NCBI RefSeq assembly: GCF_022346005.1
Contig: NZ_JAKRMY010000016.1
Span: forward strand, 1 to 46,491
From: Corynebacterium sp. ACRPS
GTDB taxonomy: Bacteria; Actinomycetota; Actinomycetes; Mycobacteriales; Mycobacteriaceae
Length of the DNA: 46,491 nt
Direction of reading: 5' to 3'
The notes under the pieces were generated by a model. The model made no database searches. It was not told the origin of the DNA and was given only the letters and a program-made list of their open reading frames with translations. Positions 16,634 to 27,102 of this stretch are shown here, in pieces (position 1 is the stretch's first letter; each line of letters starts with the position of its first letter). A program made the position numbers and the translations under genes.

Positions 16634-19150
16634 CTATGCTCGCATTTCTGCGCCGAAGCGCTGCTTGGCCAATTCGGCGGCTGTAGTGCGGTGCTCGTTG
16701 ACCTCCTCATCGGTCAAGGTACGGTCTGCAGCGCGGAATTGCAGCTGGAAAGCTAAGGATTTTTTGCCCTCGCCCAATTGCTCACCGCGGAAAATATCGA
16801 AGAGGCCGACCGACTCGATGAGGTCGCCTGCTCCCTCTTCTACCGTGGCGCGCACCTTTTCCGCTGGGATATTTTCATCCACCACCAGCGCGATGTCTTG
16901 GTGCAAAGCTGGGAATGCAGACAGCACCGGCGCTGGGAAGCGCTCCGTCAACGGCAGCGCCGTGATATTAAGCTCCATCGCACACGTGCGCGGCGGCAAG
17001 TTGAGCGCCTCAAGAATCTGGGGGTGCAATTCACCGGCGTAGCCCACGATGTCATCTGTTCCTGGCACCCTGATGGCGGCGCAGCGACCTGGGTGCCACG
17101 GCAGGTGTTGCGCGGCTTCGACCTCGATATCAAGGCCCGCGGCGCGGGCAACCAGACGTGCGGATTCGATGGCATCCGCATAAGTGTAATCGCGGCCTTC
17201 GCCCCACGGCCCCTCGTGCTCCATCTTGCCGGTTGCAACGGTTGCCACGTGCAAGGGCTGTTCAGGAAGCGTGCGCAGGAGTTCTTCTACCACTTCATCG
17301 CCAGGACGCTGCGCAACAGACGGCATGGGCGAAGATTCTGCGCGCTTGAAGGCTACTTGCTGCAGGCCATAGAGGGCTAGATCCTTGCGTCCGCGAGCTA
17401 CGTTGCGACCCAAAGCCTCAAGCGTTGCGGGGAGCAAGGTCGTGGCCAAGATGGCCTTGTCAGATTCCAAGGGGTTCTGCACGGCGACGGTATTGCGGCG
17501 AGCATCGTCAGCCGCAAGGCCCCACAAATCAAAGGTGTCGTTTGCGATAAACGGCGTGGGCAAAACCTCTGCATAGCCCGCATAAGCCAAACCGTGGCCA
17601 ATGGCGCGGCGGCGCTTTTGCGTTGGGGTCAAACCGCGACCGCCAGCCGGCGTGGGCAGAACGGTGGGGATATCCTCTAGGCCTTCCAGGCGCAGGACCT
17701 CCTCAATGAGGTCAACGTCCATGGAAATATCGGTACGCCACGTCGCGGGCGTAACCTGCAGAACCGAATCCGATCCTTCCTCGACCGTGCAGCCCACCTC
17801 TTTAAGGCGGGAGATAACGGTCTCGCGGGAGTATTCGACGCCGGCGTATTCGCTCGGTTTTTCGGCACGCAAGCGAATGGCTTGGGGCTCGGCTATCTCT
17901 CCGACGAGGGTACGCCCCTTTTCGACCGTTCCGCCCGCAATGGAGTGCAATAGCGCGCACGCAATATCAAGGGCCACCTCAACGAGGGCAGGATCGACGC
18001 CGCGCTCAAATCGGCGGGATGCCTCAGAGGACAGCTTGTGGCGGCGAGAGGTACGGGCCACGGTAATGGGATCCCAGATAGCGGATTCGAAGTAGACATC
18101 CGTGGTCTGATCAGAAATCTCTGAGTGCGTGCCGCCCATAACACCGGCTAACGATTGGATGCCGTTGTCATCACAGATGACCACGTCTTCACCAGAGAGC
18201 TCGCGCGTGACGTGATCGAGGGTCTCAAACTTCTCGCCCTCTTGTGCATTGCGCACCGTGAGATCGCCCGCGATTTCATTGGCATCAAAGGCATGCATCG
18301 GGGTGCCCAAAAGCAACATGACGTAGTTGGTCACGTCCGTTGCCACATTGACGCTGCGTTGGCCGCACAGCATGAGTTCGCGCTCCATCCAAAATGGCGT
18401 GCGCGCCTGCGGATCGATGCCGCTTACCTTGCGCACGCCAAATCGCTGCGCCTTTGTCTCCTCGCGTAGATCGATGTTGATAAGCGAGCCTTCTGCCTCT
18501 GGCACCGCAGAGGTATCGATTCCGGCCACCGCTGGATCATCGGCGACGTCCTTAAACTGCAGATCGAAGGAAGAGGCGATTTCGCGGCTGAGACCACGGG
18601 CGGATAGCGCGTATCCGCGGTCTGGGGTGATGTTGACGTCAAAGTCGGTATCGGACAGGCCGATAGCTGGGCGAGCATCTTCGCCAACCATATCCGCGAC
18701 TTCCTCACCCAGGACGATGATGCCGTTTGCCTGCGTGCCAAGGCCCAGCTCAGCAGCGGAGCACATCATGCCATTGGAGATGTGATCGTAGGTTTCGCGC
18801 GCCGCGATTTTGAACCCACCAGGCAGCTCTGCGCCGGGCAGGGAGACTACGACGTAATCGTGCAAGCGGAAGTTACGCGCACCGCAGATAATGCCCTGCA
18901 ATTCACCGGTGCCATTTGCCTGGCCAACGTTGACCTGGCAGTACCGGATGGGCTTTTTGAACTGCGTGAGCTCTTCGATTTCTACGACCTGGCCAATAAC
19001 CAATGGGCCAGTAGTCTCGGGGATCGGCTCATATCCTTCGGTTTCAAAGCCCACGCGGACGAAACCGGAGTCCATATCTGCAGCGGACACGCTCCAATTC
19101 GGATTGGAGGCGCCAAGGATACGGGTAACCCAGTCTTGGGAAATAAGCAT
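16634..19150 (-). CDS. pheT: Phenylalanyl-tRNA synthetase beta subunit
   Basis: Larger subunit of the alpha2-beta2 enzyme that charges tRNA-Phe. The 838 residues contain, in order, an OB-fold tRNA-binding domain (about 45-155), the B3/B4 editing domain, the B5 domain (VSRLKEVGCTVEEG region), the synthetase-like core and a C-terminal anticodon-binding FDX domain (FPALHQDIALVVDENIPAEK). It starts 23 nt after pheS on the same strand. Confidence 0.96.
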   Translation of the reverse strand: MLISQDWVTRILGASNPNWSVSAADMDSGFVRVGFETEGYEPIPETTGPLVIGQVVEIEELTQFKKPIRYCQVNVGQANGTGELQGIICGARNFRLHDYVVVSLPGAELPGGFKIAARETYDHISNGMMCSAAELGLGTQANGIIVLGEEVADMVGEDARPAIGLSDTDFDVNITPDRGYALSARGLSREIASSFDLQFKDVADDPAVAGIDTSAVPEAEGSLINIDLREETKAQRFGVRKVSGIDPQARTPFWMERELMLCGQRSVNVATDVTNYVMLLLGTPMHAFDANEIAGDLTVRNAQEGEKFETLDHVTRELSGEDVVICDDNGIQSLAGVMGGTHSEISDQTTDVYFESAIWDPITVARTSRRHKLSSEASRRFERGVDPALVEVALDIACALLHSIAGGTVEKGRTLVGEIAEPQAIRLRAEKPSEYAGVEYSRETVISRLKEVGCTVEEGSDSVLQVTPATWRTDISMDVDLIEEVLRLEGLEDIPTVLPTPAGGRGLTPTQKRRRAIGHGLAYAGYAEVLPTPFIANDTFDLWGLAADDARRNTVAVQNPLESDKAILATTLLPATLEALGRNVARGRKDLALYGLQQVAFKRAESSPMPSVAQRPGDEVVEELLRTLPEQPLHVATVATGKMEHEGPWGEGRDYTYADAIESARLVARAAGLDIEVEAAQHLPWHPGRCAAIRVPGTDDIVGYAGELHPQILEALNLPPRTCAMELNITALPLTERFPAPVLSAFPALHQDIALVVDENIPAEKVRATVEEGAGDLIESVGLFDIFRGEQLGEGKKSLAFQLQFRAADRTLTDEEVNEHRTTAAELAKQRFGAEMRA

Positions 19151-19173
19151 GATGTATCTATCCTTTCTGGGTT

Positions 19174-20307
<1,134 letters not shown>

Positions 20308-20340
20308 TCATTCGCTACCGCGGAGCAACGCGATTGCGGC

Positions 20341-21147
20341 CTAGTTCTGGTCCTGCGCCTTGGCGGATTCGTACAAGCAGATGCTGGCCGCGGTGGCAAG
20401 GTTGAGTGACTCCGCGCTCCCCCGCAGTGGGATGCGTACCCGCATATCGGCCTCTTCAAGCAGCTCGCCCAGCCCGTGAGCCTCATTGCCGAAGAGCCAG
20501 GCGGTGGGTTGGGAGAGGTCGGCATCAGCAAGCTCTACTTCCCCATCCGCGGCTGTGGCAACGATTTGCATGCCAGACTTGCGCAGCTGACCCAATACGT
20601 CCTTGATATTTGGATCGCGCGCGACAGGGACGTGGAATAAGGAGCCGGCTGAAGCGCGGACAACCTTGCTGCCTAAGGGATCCACGGTCTCGCCTGCAAA
20701 GATCACGCCATCGGCGCCCATCGCATCCGAAGTCCTAATCAACGTACCCGCGTTTCCGGGCTCAGAGGTAAGCACCGGCACCGAAATCAACTTCGGCTTC
20801 CCATTAAGAATCTTTCCCGCAGACCACAAGACGGAAGAACTGCACAAGGCAAAAATTCCCGTCGTCGTCGCGGTATCGGCCAAGTGCTTCGCGGCCTTAT
20901 CTGTAATGGGGTGAACATAAACGTCCATATACCCGCAAGCCGTAACGATGTCCGCGAAGCGCTCTGCAGCCTTTTCCGTCACGAATACATCCGTCGCCGC
21001 CCCCGTGGATACTGCGGCGTCGACAGCATTTTCGCCCTCGATGATGAACTGTTTCGCCTTCTTACGGCTAGCAGCCCGGTGCAATTTCGCCGCGTTGACG
21101 ATGCGCGGAGTGCGTTCAGTAAAGGCCGAGTCAAAGTCTAAATTCAT
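20341..21147 (-). CDS. TrmH/SpoU-family RNA 2'-O-methyltransferase
   Basis: SAM-dependent methylation of an rRNA or tRNA ribose; the exact target cannot be read from sequence. From ATG 21147 the protein has 268 residues. An N-terminal substrate-binding domain (about 15-100) is followed by the SPOUT knot with LTSEPGNAGTLIRTSDA, LFGNEAHGL and SLNLATAASICLYE, the three family motifs. A GTG eleven codons upstream is possible but less likely. It lies just upstream of pheS on the same strand, with 120 nt between them. Confidence 0.88.
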   Translation of the reverse strand: MNLDFDSAFTERTPRIVNAAKLHRAASRKKAKQFIIEGENAVDAAVSTGAATDVFVTEKAAERFADIVTACGYMDVYVHPITDKAAKHLADTATTTGIFALCSSSVLWSAGKILNGKPKLISVPVLTSEPGNAGTLIRTSDAMGADGVIFAGETVDPLGSKVVRASAGSLFHVPVARDPNIKDVLGQLRKSGMQIVATAADGEVELADADLSQPTAWLFGNEAHGLGELLEEADMRVRIPLRGSAESLNLATAASICLYESAKAQDQN

Positions 21148-21206
21148 AGGCCCTACCCTACCTTGGGCACGTTTGCGCACGTTCCGAACCTTAGGTATAA
21201 CAAAGC

Positions 21207-21226
21207 CCTGCCAGAAATCCGGCAGG
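21207..21226 (-). terminator. Hairpin after TM2-protein gene
   Basis: CCTGCC (21207-21212) pairs with GGCAGG (21221-21226) around an eight-base loop, 14 nt beyond the stop of the TM2 gene. Only a short CTTTGTTA follows on the minus strand, so it is a modest terminator candidate. Confidence 0.4.
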
Positions 21227-21240
21227 CCATGGGAAAAGTA

Positions 21241-21651
21241 TTATTTCTTTAGCGGAACTCCGCGTGCGTCTTTGTCGTAATCGCCCACGCCAAGGAGAAT
21301 CATGAAGAACTCAATAAACACCCAGATTCCTAGAACGGTCCAGAAAAGGAAGCCCAACAGGAACCAGAAGGTAAACCAGCCGAGGATATTCAGCGACAAC
21401 TGCACGATGGCATAAGTTGTACGGCCAGTGTAGAAGTTATGCGCTCCAACACTGCCCAAGAAGAAGCACAGAAACAACGCAGCTACCCAGGACTTTTGGT
21501 TACCAGTCGCCGCATATTGTTGCTGAGGATAGCCCTGCTGCGGATAGCCACCAGAGTGGAATTCCTGGGAGTAATACGGCCGATCCTGGCCGGAAAATTG
21601 ACTTGAACCAGGGTTGCCTTCTGGTTGCTCGCAGTTATATGGGCTCGTCAT
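21241..21651 (-). CDS. TM2-domain membrane protein
   Basis: A 136-residue membrane protein of unknown role. The N-terminal ~55 residues are Gln/Tyr/Gly/Pro-rich and probably cytoplasmic. The TM2 domain follows: a hydrophobic helix (WVAALFLCFFLGSVGAHNFY), a short turn with the family residues GAHNFYTGR, then a second helix, and a further hydrophobic stretch (FWFLLGFLFWTVLGIWVFIE). The start is ATG 21651; a TTG at 21672 is an alternative. It stands alone between rplT and the methyltransferase gene. Confidence 0.8.
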   Translation of the reverse strand: MTSPYNCEQPEGNPGSSQFSGQDRPYYSQEFHSGGYPQQGYPQQQYAATGNQKSWVAALFLCFFLGSVGAHNFYTGRTTYAIVQLSLNILGWFTFWFLLGFLFWTVLGIWVFIEFFMILLGVGDYDKDARGVPLKK

Positions 21652-21754
21652 GCCGCGCCGGTCTTCTTGCAAATGCTGGTTTTATCGACTCATCAATTTA
21701 GCACATACAGCGAACAGATTATTAGCAGGCTTGAGACAGTGAGATAGAACAAAA

Positions 21755-21789
21755 CCCACCCCTCACCGCGTCGAGCGGCGTGGAGTGGG
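21755..21789 (-). terminator. infC-rpmI-rplT operon terminator
   Basis: A 14-base-arm hairpin (arms about 21755-21770 and 21776-21789) follows the rplT stop by 25 nt. On the minus strand it ends GTGGG and runs into GTTTTGTT, a typical intrinsic terminator. Confidence 0.8.
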
Positions 21790-21814
21790 CGAGCAGCTAT
21801 GTAGCTGGAAAGGC

Positions 21815-22198
21815 TTACGCAGCCTTTGGTGCGTTGACGTCCTCAGGCAGGGCGGCCTTAGCGGTCTCGCACAGTGCGGAGAAAGCCTCGAAGTCGTTGA
21901 CGGCAAGCTCGGCGAGGATCTTGCGGTCTACCTCGATCTCGGCCAAGCGCAGCCCGTGGATGAGGCGGTTGTAGGTGATGTCATTCATGCGGGCAGCAGC
22001 GTTGATGCGCTGGATCCACAGCTTGCGGAACTCGGACTTACGCGCGCGGCGGTCGCGGTAAGCGTAAGTCATAGAGTGCAGCCACTGCTCCTTAGCCTTA
22101 CGGTACAGGCGGGAACGCTGACCGCGGTAACCCTTGGCGGACTTCAGGATCGCGCGACGCTTCTTCTTTGCGTTAACTGAGCGCTTTACTCGTGCCAC
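21815..22198 (-). CDS. rplT: 50S ribosomal protein L20
   Basis: Large-subunit assembly protein that binds 23S rRNA. The 127-residue sequence opens [19 protein letters not shown] and keeps [11 protein letters not shown] and the [13 protein letters not shown] helix. In many bacteria L20 also represses its own operon by binding the leader. It is the last gene of infC-rpmI-rplT and is followed by a clear terminator. Confidence 0.98.
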   Translation of the reverse strand: MARVKRSVNAKKKRRAILKSAKGYRGQRSRLYRKAKEQWLHSMTYAYRDRRARKSEFRKLWIQRINAAARMNDITYNRLIHGLRLAEIEVDRKILAELAVNDFEAFSALCETAKAALPEDVNAPKAA

Positions 22199-22254
22199 AG
22201 TAATACTTCCTTAAATTCTGGTTGAGATGGTGGATGTGGGTTGATTGGGCGCTA

Positions 22255-22449
22255 TTAAGCGCGACCGAGCAGGCGCTTGACGCGCTTGGTGTCTGGCTGG
22301 GAGACGGACTCGGTGCCCTTGAGGCGACGGGTACGCTTGGAAGGCTTGCCCTCCAGCAAGTGGCGGCGGTTTGCCTGCTCGCGGCGCAGCTTGCCGGAAC
22401 CGGTCACCTTGATGCGCTTTGCGGTGCCCTTGTGGGTCTTCTGCTTCAT
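22255..22449 (-). CDS. rpmI: 50S ribosomal protein L35
   Basis: A 64-residue basic protein beginning [20 protein letters not shown], diagnostic for L35. It lies between infC (35-nt gap) and rplT (56-nt gap), the near-universal order. Confidence 0.98.
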   Translation of the reverse strand: MKQKTHKGTAKRIKVTGSGKLRREQANRRHLLEGKPSKRTRRLKGTESVSQPDTKRVKRLLGRA

Positions 22450-22484
22450 GAGTATAAGTCCTTAAATCCTACGTGGAATATGGT

Positions 22485-23006
22485 TTACTTTTTGCCCTTA
22501 CGAACCGGACCCAAAACCATGGTCATGTTGCGACCATCCTGCTTGGGGCGGGACTCAACTACGCCAACCTCAGCGACGTCATCGGCCAACCGCTCCAAAA
22601 GCCGGAAACCTAGCTCCGGTCGCGATTGCTCGCGGCCGCGGAACATGATGGTCACCTTAACCTTGGATCCCTTTTCCAGGAAGCGAACTACGTTACTCTT
22701 CTTGGTCTCATAATCGTGATCGTCGATCTTCGGACGGAACTTCTGTTCCTTCACCACGGTCTGCTGCTGGTTCTTACGAGATTCGCGAGCCTTTTGGGCC
22801 TGCTCATACTTGAACTTGCCGTAGTCCATGATTTTGGCAACTGGGGGCTTAGCCTTTGGAGCAACCTCGACCAAATCCAGGTCAGCTTCATAGGCAAGCT
22901 TGCGGGCATCATCGGTGCGGACGATACCCACCTGTTCACCACCGGGGCCGACAAGACGGACCTCGGGTACTCGGATACGCTCATTAATGCGAGCTTCAGC
23001 GCTGAT
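22485..23006 (-). CDS. infC: Translation initiation factor IF-3 (ATC start)
   Basis: Binds the 30S subunit and checks the start codon. The family N-terminus ([20 protein letters not shown]) is encoded upstream of the first ATG/GTG/TTG in frame (GTG 22931), and an in-frame TAA stands at 23022-23024 with no standard start after it. Translation must therefore begin at ATC 23004-23006, which lies 7 nt from AGGAG (23014-23018). That gives 173 residues: N-domain, linker about 80-90, C-domain with [12 protein letters not shown] and VTIMFRGRE. Rare start codons in infC are known in other bacteria and let IF-3 limit its own synthesis. An annotation starting at GTG would wrongly drop 25 residues. Confidence 0.93.
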   Translation of the reverse strand: MSAEARINERIRVPEVRLVGPGGEQVGIVRTDDARKLAYEADLDLVEVAPKAKPPVAKIMDYGKFKYEQAQKARESRKNQQQTVVKEQKFRPKIDDHDYETKKSNVVRFLEKGSKVKVTIMFRGREQSRPELGFRLLERLADDVAEVGVVESRPKQDGRNMTMVLGPVRKGKK

Positions 23007-23013
23007 TGTGGTT

Positions 23014-23018
23014 CTCCT
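23014..23018 (-). promoter_or_regulatory. Shine-Dalgarno fixing the infC ATC start
   Basis: AGGAG on the minus strand, inside GAGGAGAACC, 7 nt before the ATC at 23006. It is the only good ribosome site near the conserved IF-3 N-terminus and is the main reason for choosing ATC. Confidence 0.85.
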
Positions 23019-23024
23019 CGATTA

Positions 23025-23230
23025 GGGGTTTTGGGTAATGAGTTCACCTACCGTGGACCACAAACGAATCTAACCCGGTCTGCCAAAGGCAGCCGGGAGA
23101 TCTCACAGAGCCAGACGTAAATGTCTGGTTACCTTTACCGTTATCCAACGAACCTGAAGTTCGCGGCATCGGGTGGGAGAATCTCCGCTTGTGACCCAGG
23201 TTCCTAGAAAAGGTACCTTGGGCGGTAGTG
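23025..23230 (-). ncRNA. Structured leader of the infC operon
   Basis: About 225 nt separate the predicted transcription start from infC. The leader holds several hairpins: CCCGG/CCGGG with CTGCC/GGCAG inside (23074-23097), CCAGAC/GTCTGG (23111-23128), CGAAC/GTTCG (23149-23163) and a longer imperfect stem near 23190-23222. No open frame with a ribosome site is evident. Ribosomal-protein leaders of this operon bind L20 in other phyla; whether this one does is unknown. Confidence 0.55.
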
Positions 23231-23236
23231 GATACG

Positions 23237-23265
23237 ACACTAGCAGCCGCTACCATTTAAGGCAA
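23237..23265 (-). promoter_or_regulatory. infC operon promoter
   Basis: On the minus strand TTGCCT (23260-23265) and TAGTGT (23237-23242) are spaced exactly 17 nt, with TG one base before the -10 (extended -10). Transcription would start near 23230 and give a leader of about 225 nt. Confidence 0.55.
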
Positions 23266-23276
23266 ACCGCAGAATA

Positions 23277-24131
23277 CTAGGCATCCTCGCAGGTGGAATC
23301 GGGCTCTAGTTTTTCATCCGCAATGGCTTTATCAATGGACTTGAGGACATCATCGGCAAGGTCATCGATCGCGGCGGAGCCATTTTCATAATCCTCGCCC
23401 TCGACGATGACGCTCAAGGCCACGCCTACCCTTTTACCGTCCTTTTCATGGACACCGAATTGCCGGAAGGTGTAGTCATCGCTATTTTCATCGAGCCCCC
23501 ACCCGCTTTTTGCCCGGGTGCTTGTGTGTTTGGAGAGGCCAACGTTTTGCCATTCCACGATGTCATTTAATACCTCATGGACATATTCGGCTTCTTTGAT
23601 GCAGGGCAATTGCGCCCCGAAATTTGCTTGCTCCTGCAATGGCCAGATGGAGTACCCAAAAGCATCGTCCTCAATGGAGGCATTCGAGCCGTGCTCGCGC
23701 AAGAGCTTTTCCACCGCCTCCGAGGCCACACCTTCTTCCCACTGCACTTGCGACCACAATGCGTAGGCGGCATCATTATCGGATTCCTTGATGGCCAAAT
23801 CCACCAAGGATGGATCGGCGCCGTCCTGCAGGGCCGTAATCGCGATGGGCACTTTGATGGTGGACCATGCTGGGCCTTCGCCTTTGTCGCCCGCAGAAAT
23901 TTTTTCTTCGCCGACGGAGATGGCCACGCCGACCTTAGCGTCATAGTCCTTGGACACTGCCGCAATGGCGCGGTCTAGATCTTTGGCGATTGCGGCATCG
24001 GCATTATCGCTAGCGCTTGCCGATGCCCCTTCCCCCGCCGTATCCGGCGCCTGTTCCGGCGACGAGCACGCCGCCACGGCAGCAAGCGATACCGTCGCCA
24101 GTATCGCTCCCATTCTCCGCCGCAGATTCAT
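23277..24131 (-). CDS. Lipoprotein with beta-lactamase-like serine hydrolase domain
   Basis: A 284-residue exported lipoprotein. The signal peptide (1-21, RRR then a hydrophobic stretch) ends in AVAAC with the lipid cysteine C22, followed by a Ser/Ala-rich linker to about 48. The rest carries, in order, SxxK as STIK (S90, K93), SDN (117-119) and KSG (208-210), the three active-site boxes of class A beta-lactamase and penicillin-binding folds. Conserved order and spacing suggest a working serine hydrolase, but a cell-wall role or a penicillin-binding fold is as likely as resistance. No neighbour points to a function. It ends only 35 nt from the infC promoter. Confidence 0.75.
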   Translation of the reverse strand: MNLRRRMGAILATVSLAAVAACSSPEQAPDTAGEGASASASDNADAAIAKDLDRAIAAVSKDYDAKVGVAISVGEEKISAGDKGEGPAWSTIKVPIAITALQDGADPSLVDLAIKESDNDAAYALWSQVQWEEGVASEAVEKLLREHGSNASIEDDAFGYSIWPLQEQANFGAQLPCIKEAEYVHEVLNDIVEWQNVGLSKHTSTRAKSGWGLDENSDDYTFRQFGVHEKDGKRVGVALSVIVEGEDYENGSAAIDDLADDVLKSIDKAIADEKLEPDSTCEDA

Positions 24132-24197
24132 TCCTCACAGACTAGCCCATCTTTTAGAAAGGGGACAATTTTTCACAGAAACTATCGACTTTAGTTT

Positions 24198-27038
24198 TTA
24201 AGGAAGCAGTTCCTTGAGGTAGCCGCCGGTATAGGAGCCTTCCACTTGTGCAACCTTTTCCGGCGTACCCTGCGCAACCACGGTGCCGCCGCCGGCACCG
24301 CCTTCAGGGCCCATATCCACAATCCAGTCCGCTGCCTTGATGACATCGAGGTTGTGCTCAATGATGAGCACGGAATTGCCCTTATCTACCAAGCCTTGAA
24401 TCACCAGCATCAACCGGCGAATATCCTCAAAGTGCAGACCGGTCGTCGGCTCATCCAAGATATAGATGGTGCGGCCATTGGTGCGCTTTTGCAGCTCCGA
24501 GGCGAGCTTCACGCGCTGAGCCTCACCGCCGGACAACGTGGTGGCGGCTTGGCCGAGGCGGACGTAGCCCAGGCCGACATCGACAAGCGTGGCCAAGTAG
24601 CGGTGGATGGAGGTAATGGGCTCGAAAAAGTCCGCGGCTTCAGAAATCGGCATGTCCAGCACTTCCGCGATGTTTTTGCCCTTGTAGTGGACCTCCAGGG
24701 TCTCGCGGTTATAGCGCGCGCCCTCGCAGACCTCACACGGGACATAAACATCCGGCAAGAAGTTCATCTCAATCTTGATGGTGCCATCGCCCTGGCAAGC
24801 CTCGCAGCGCCCGCCTTTGACGTTGAAGGAAAAGCGGCCGGCCTTGTAACCGCGCACCTTTGCTTCTTGGGTCTCCGCAAAAAGGTTGCGAATCTTATCA
24901 AAGACGCCGGTGTAGGTCGCCGGGTTGGAACGCGGGGTGCGGCCAATCGGGCTCTGATCCACCTGCACCAATTTATCCAGGTGCTCAATGCCCTCCACGC
25001 GCTTGGCGCGCCCAGGAACCTGCCGGGCGCGGTTCAAGTTATTGGCCAAGGTCTTGGCGAGGATTTCATTGACCACGGTGGACTTGCCGGAGCCGGATAC
25101 GCCGGTAATGCACACCAGAACGCCGAGCGGAATCTCAACGTTGATTCCCTTGAGGTTATTTTCCCGGGCACCAACCACCTTCAGGGTGCGGTCCTTATCG
25201 ATCTCGCGGCGGTGATCCGGAACGGCCAGGACCTTGGAACCGGATAGGTACTGCCCCGTTAGAGACTCCTTTACCTTCTCCACGCCGGCGGGCTCGCCTT
25301 GGTAGACCACTTCGCCGCCGTATTCGCCGGCGCGCGGGCCCACATCCACGAGCCAATCGGACGAGCGAATGGTGTCTTCATCGTGTTCGACCACGATGAG
25401 CGTATTGCCGATATCGCGCAGACGCTGCAAGGTCGAAATCAGGCGGTGATTATCGCGCTGGTGCAAACCGATGGACGGCTCGTCCAACACGTAGAGCACA
25501 CCGGCAAGCCCGGATCCAATCTGCGTGGCCAGGCGGATGCGCTGGGCCTCCCCGCCAGACAGGGTCGAGGCGCCGCGGTCCAGGGTGAGGTAGTTAAGGC
25601 CCACGTCCAATAAGAAGCGCAGGCGGGCTTGGGTCTCCTTCAACACCGCCCCAGCGATGATTTCCTCGCGGTGACCCAAGACCAGCGAATCCAAAAACTC
25701 CGAGGCATCCTCGATGGACAGGGCGCTAAGCCCCGCGATGGACTGTTCGCCATGCGTGGTCGACGCCAGGCGCACGGCGAGGATTTCCGGCTTCAGGCGC
25801 GTTCCCTTACACGTGCTACACGGCACCCGGCGGGTGTATTGCAGCAGCCGATCCTTTTGGGACTGCGAATCCGTGGTATCCAATTTGCGGTGCAGGAATC
25901 CGACGGCACCCTCAAAGGGCGCGGTCCAATTGCGCTGGCGGCCATAGCGGTTCTTATAGCGCACCCGCACCTCGGTTTCGGTGCCATAAATCAACGCATC
26001 GCGCTGCTCCTTGGTCAGCTCGCTGACAGGGGTCTGCGGGTCAAAGCCCAGGGCCTTGCCCAAACCTTCCACGAGTTTGACGAAGTACCGGGAATTCGGG
26101 CTGGAATGCCACGGCTGCACGGCATCGACAGCCGGGGCATCCGGATCCGGGATGAGCAGGTCTACATCCACTTCGAGCTTCGTGCCCAAGCCATCGCAGA
26201 CCGGGCAGGAGCCAAAGGGCGCGTTAAAGGAAAACGCGCGTGGCTCGTACTCCTCGATGGTGAGGGTATGGCCGTTGGGGCAGGCCGCCTTCTCGGAATA
26301 GGTATGCGTGAGTTCCTCTTTATCAACAAACTCGATGGTGACGAGGCCATCGGCAAGCCGCAAAGCCGTTTCCACGGAATCGGTGAGGCGCTGCTTCTGC
26401 GATGCCTTGACCTGCAGCCGGTCCACCACCACCTCGATGGTGTGTTTGACCTGCTTCTTTAGCTTCGGCGGATCGCTTAATTGGTGGGTCTCACCATCCA
26501 CGCGCACGCGGGAGTAGCCCTGCGCCGAAAGGTCCTGGAAGAGGTCGACAAACTCACCCTTGCGCTTGCGGGCCACCGGGGCAAGCACCTGGAACTTCAG
26601 CTTTTCTTCCTGCTCCAGGACGGCATCAACGATCTGCTGCGGCGTCTGGCGCTCGATGACGGCATCGCACTTGGGGCAGTGCGGGGTGCCGGCGCGCGAG
26701 AAGAGCAAGCGGAGGTAATCGTAAATTTCCGTAATCGTGCCCACGGTAGAGCGCGGGTTGTGGTTCGTAGACTTCTGATCGATGGACACCGCCGGCGACA
26801 GGCCACCGATGTATTCCACATTGGGTTTATCCATCTGGCCCAAAAACATCCGGGCATAAGAGCTCAACGATTCCACGTAGCGGCGTTGGCCCTCCGCGAA
26901 GATGGTATCGAAGGCCAGCGAGGACTTACCAGAGCCCGAAAGCCCAGTAAAAACCACCATTTTATCGCGCGGAATATCGATATCCACGCCCTTGAGATTG
27001 TGTTCCCGTGCGCCTCGCACAATCAATCGTTCTGCCAC
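24198..27038 (-). CDS. uvrA: Excinuclease ABC subunit A
   Basis: Damage-recognition ATPase of nucleotide excision repair; works with the uvrB product encoded 5 kb away. The 946 residues have two ABC ATPase halves. First Walker A is GLSGSGKSS (32-40); zinc-binding CX2C pairs occur in CPKCDAV, CPVCDGL and in [18 protein letters not shown]. Both LSGGEAQR signatures and both DEP Walker B motifs ([20 protein letters not shown]) are intact. Start is GTG 27038. I see no LexA (SOS) box in the 64 nt before it. The upstream gene is divergent. Confidence 0.97.
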   Translation of the reverse strand: MAERLIVRGAREHNLKGVDIDIPRDKMVVFTGLSGSGKSSLAFDTIFAEGQRRYVESLSSYARMFLGQMDKPNVEYIGGLSPAVSIDQKSTNHNPRSTVGTITEIYDYLRLLFSRAGTPHCPKCDAVIERQTPQQIVDAVLEQEEKLKFQVLAPVARKRKGEFVDLFQDLSAQGYSRVRVDGETHQLSDPPKLKKQVKHTIEVVVDRLQVKASQKQRLTDSVETALRLADGLVTIEFVDKEELTHTYSEKAACPNGHTLTIEEYEPRAFSFNAPFGSCPVCDGLGTKLEVDVDLLIPDPDAPAVDAVQPWHSSPNSRYFVKLVEGLGKALGFDPQTPVSELTKEQRDALIYGTETEVRVRYKNRYGRQRNWTAPFEGAVGFLHRKLDTTDSQSQKDRLLQYTRRVPCSTCKGTRLKPEILAVRLASTTHGEQSIAGLSALSIEDASEFLDSLVLGHREEIIAGAVLKETQARLRFLLDVGLNYLTLDRGASTLSGGEAQRIRLATQIGSGLAGVLYVLDEPSIGLHQRDNHRLISTLQRLRDIGNTLIVVEHDEDTIRSSDWLVDVGPRAGEYGGEVVYQGEPAGVEKVKESLTGQYLSGSKVLAVPDHRREIDKDRTLKVVGARENNLKGINVEIPLGVLVCITGVSGSGKSTVVNEILAKTLANNLNRARQVPGRAKRVEGIEHLDKLVQVDQSPIGRTPRSNPATYTGVFDKIRNLFAETQEAKVRGYKAGRFSFNVKGGRCEACQGDGTIKIEMNFLPDVYVPCEVCEGARYNRETLEVHYKGKNIAEVLDMPISEAADFFEPITSIHRYLATLVDVGLGYVRLGQAATTLSGGEAQRVKLASELQKRTNGRTIYILDEPTTGLHFEDIRRLMLVIQGLVDKGNSVLIIEHNLDVIKAADWIVDMGPEGGAGGGTVVAQGTPEKVAQVEGSYTGGYLKELLP

Positions 27039-27102
27039 TGCGCTCCAGCCTCCACATCATAGATTTTAATCTCCCCTTGAATGTACCCGTAGGCTGGGAC
27101 GT

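Noticed and set aside
22485..22931. IF-3 starting at GTG 22931
   Set aside because: It would lose the conserved N-terminus, and there is no ribosome site near that GTG. The ATC at 23006 fits far better.
24246..25247. 333-codon open frame on the plus strand opposite uvrA
   Set aside because: Antisense shadow of uvrA; no ribosome site or recognisable domain.
27039..27102. SOS (LexA) box before uvrA
   Set aside because: I looked for the TCGAA-type corynebacterial LexA motif before uvrA and before uvrB (34511-34549) and found none.
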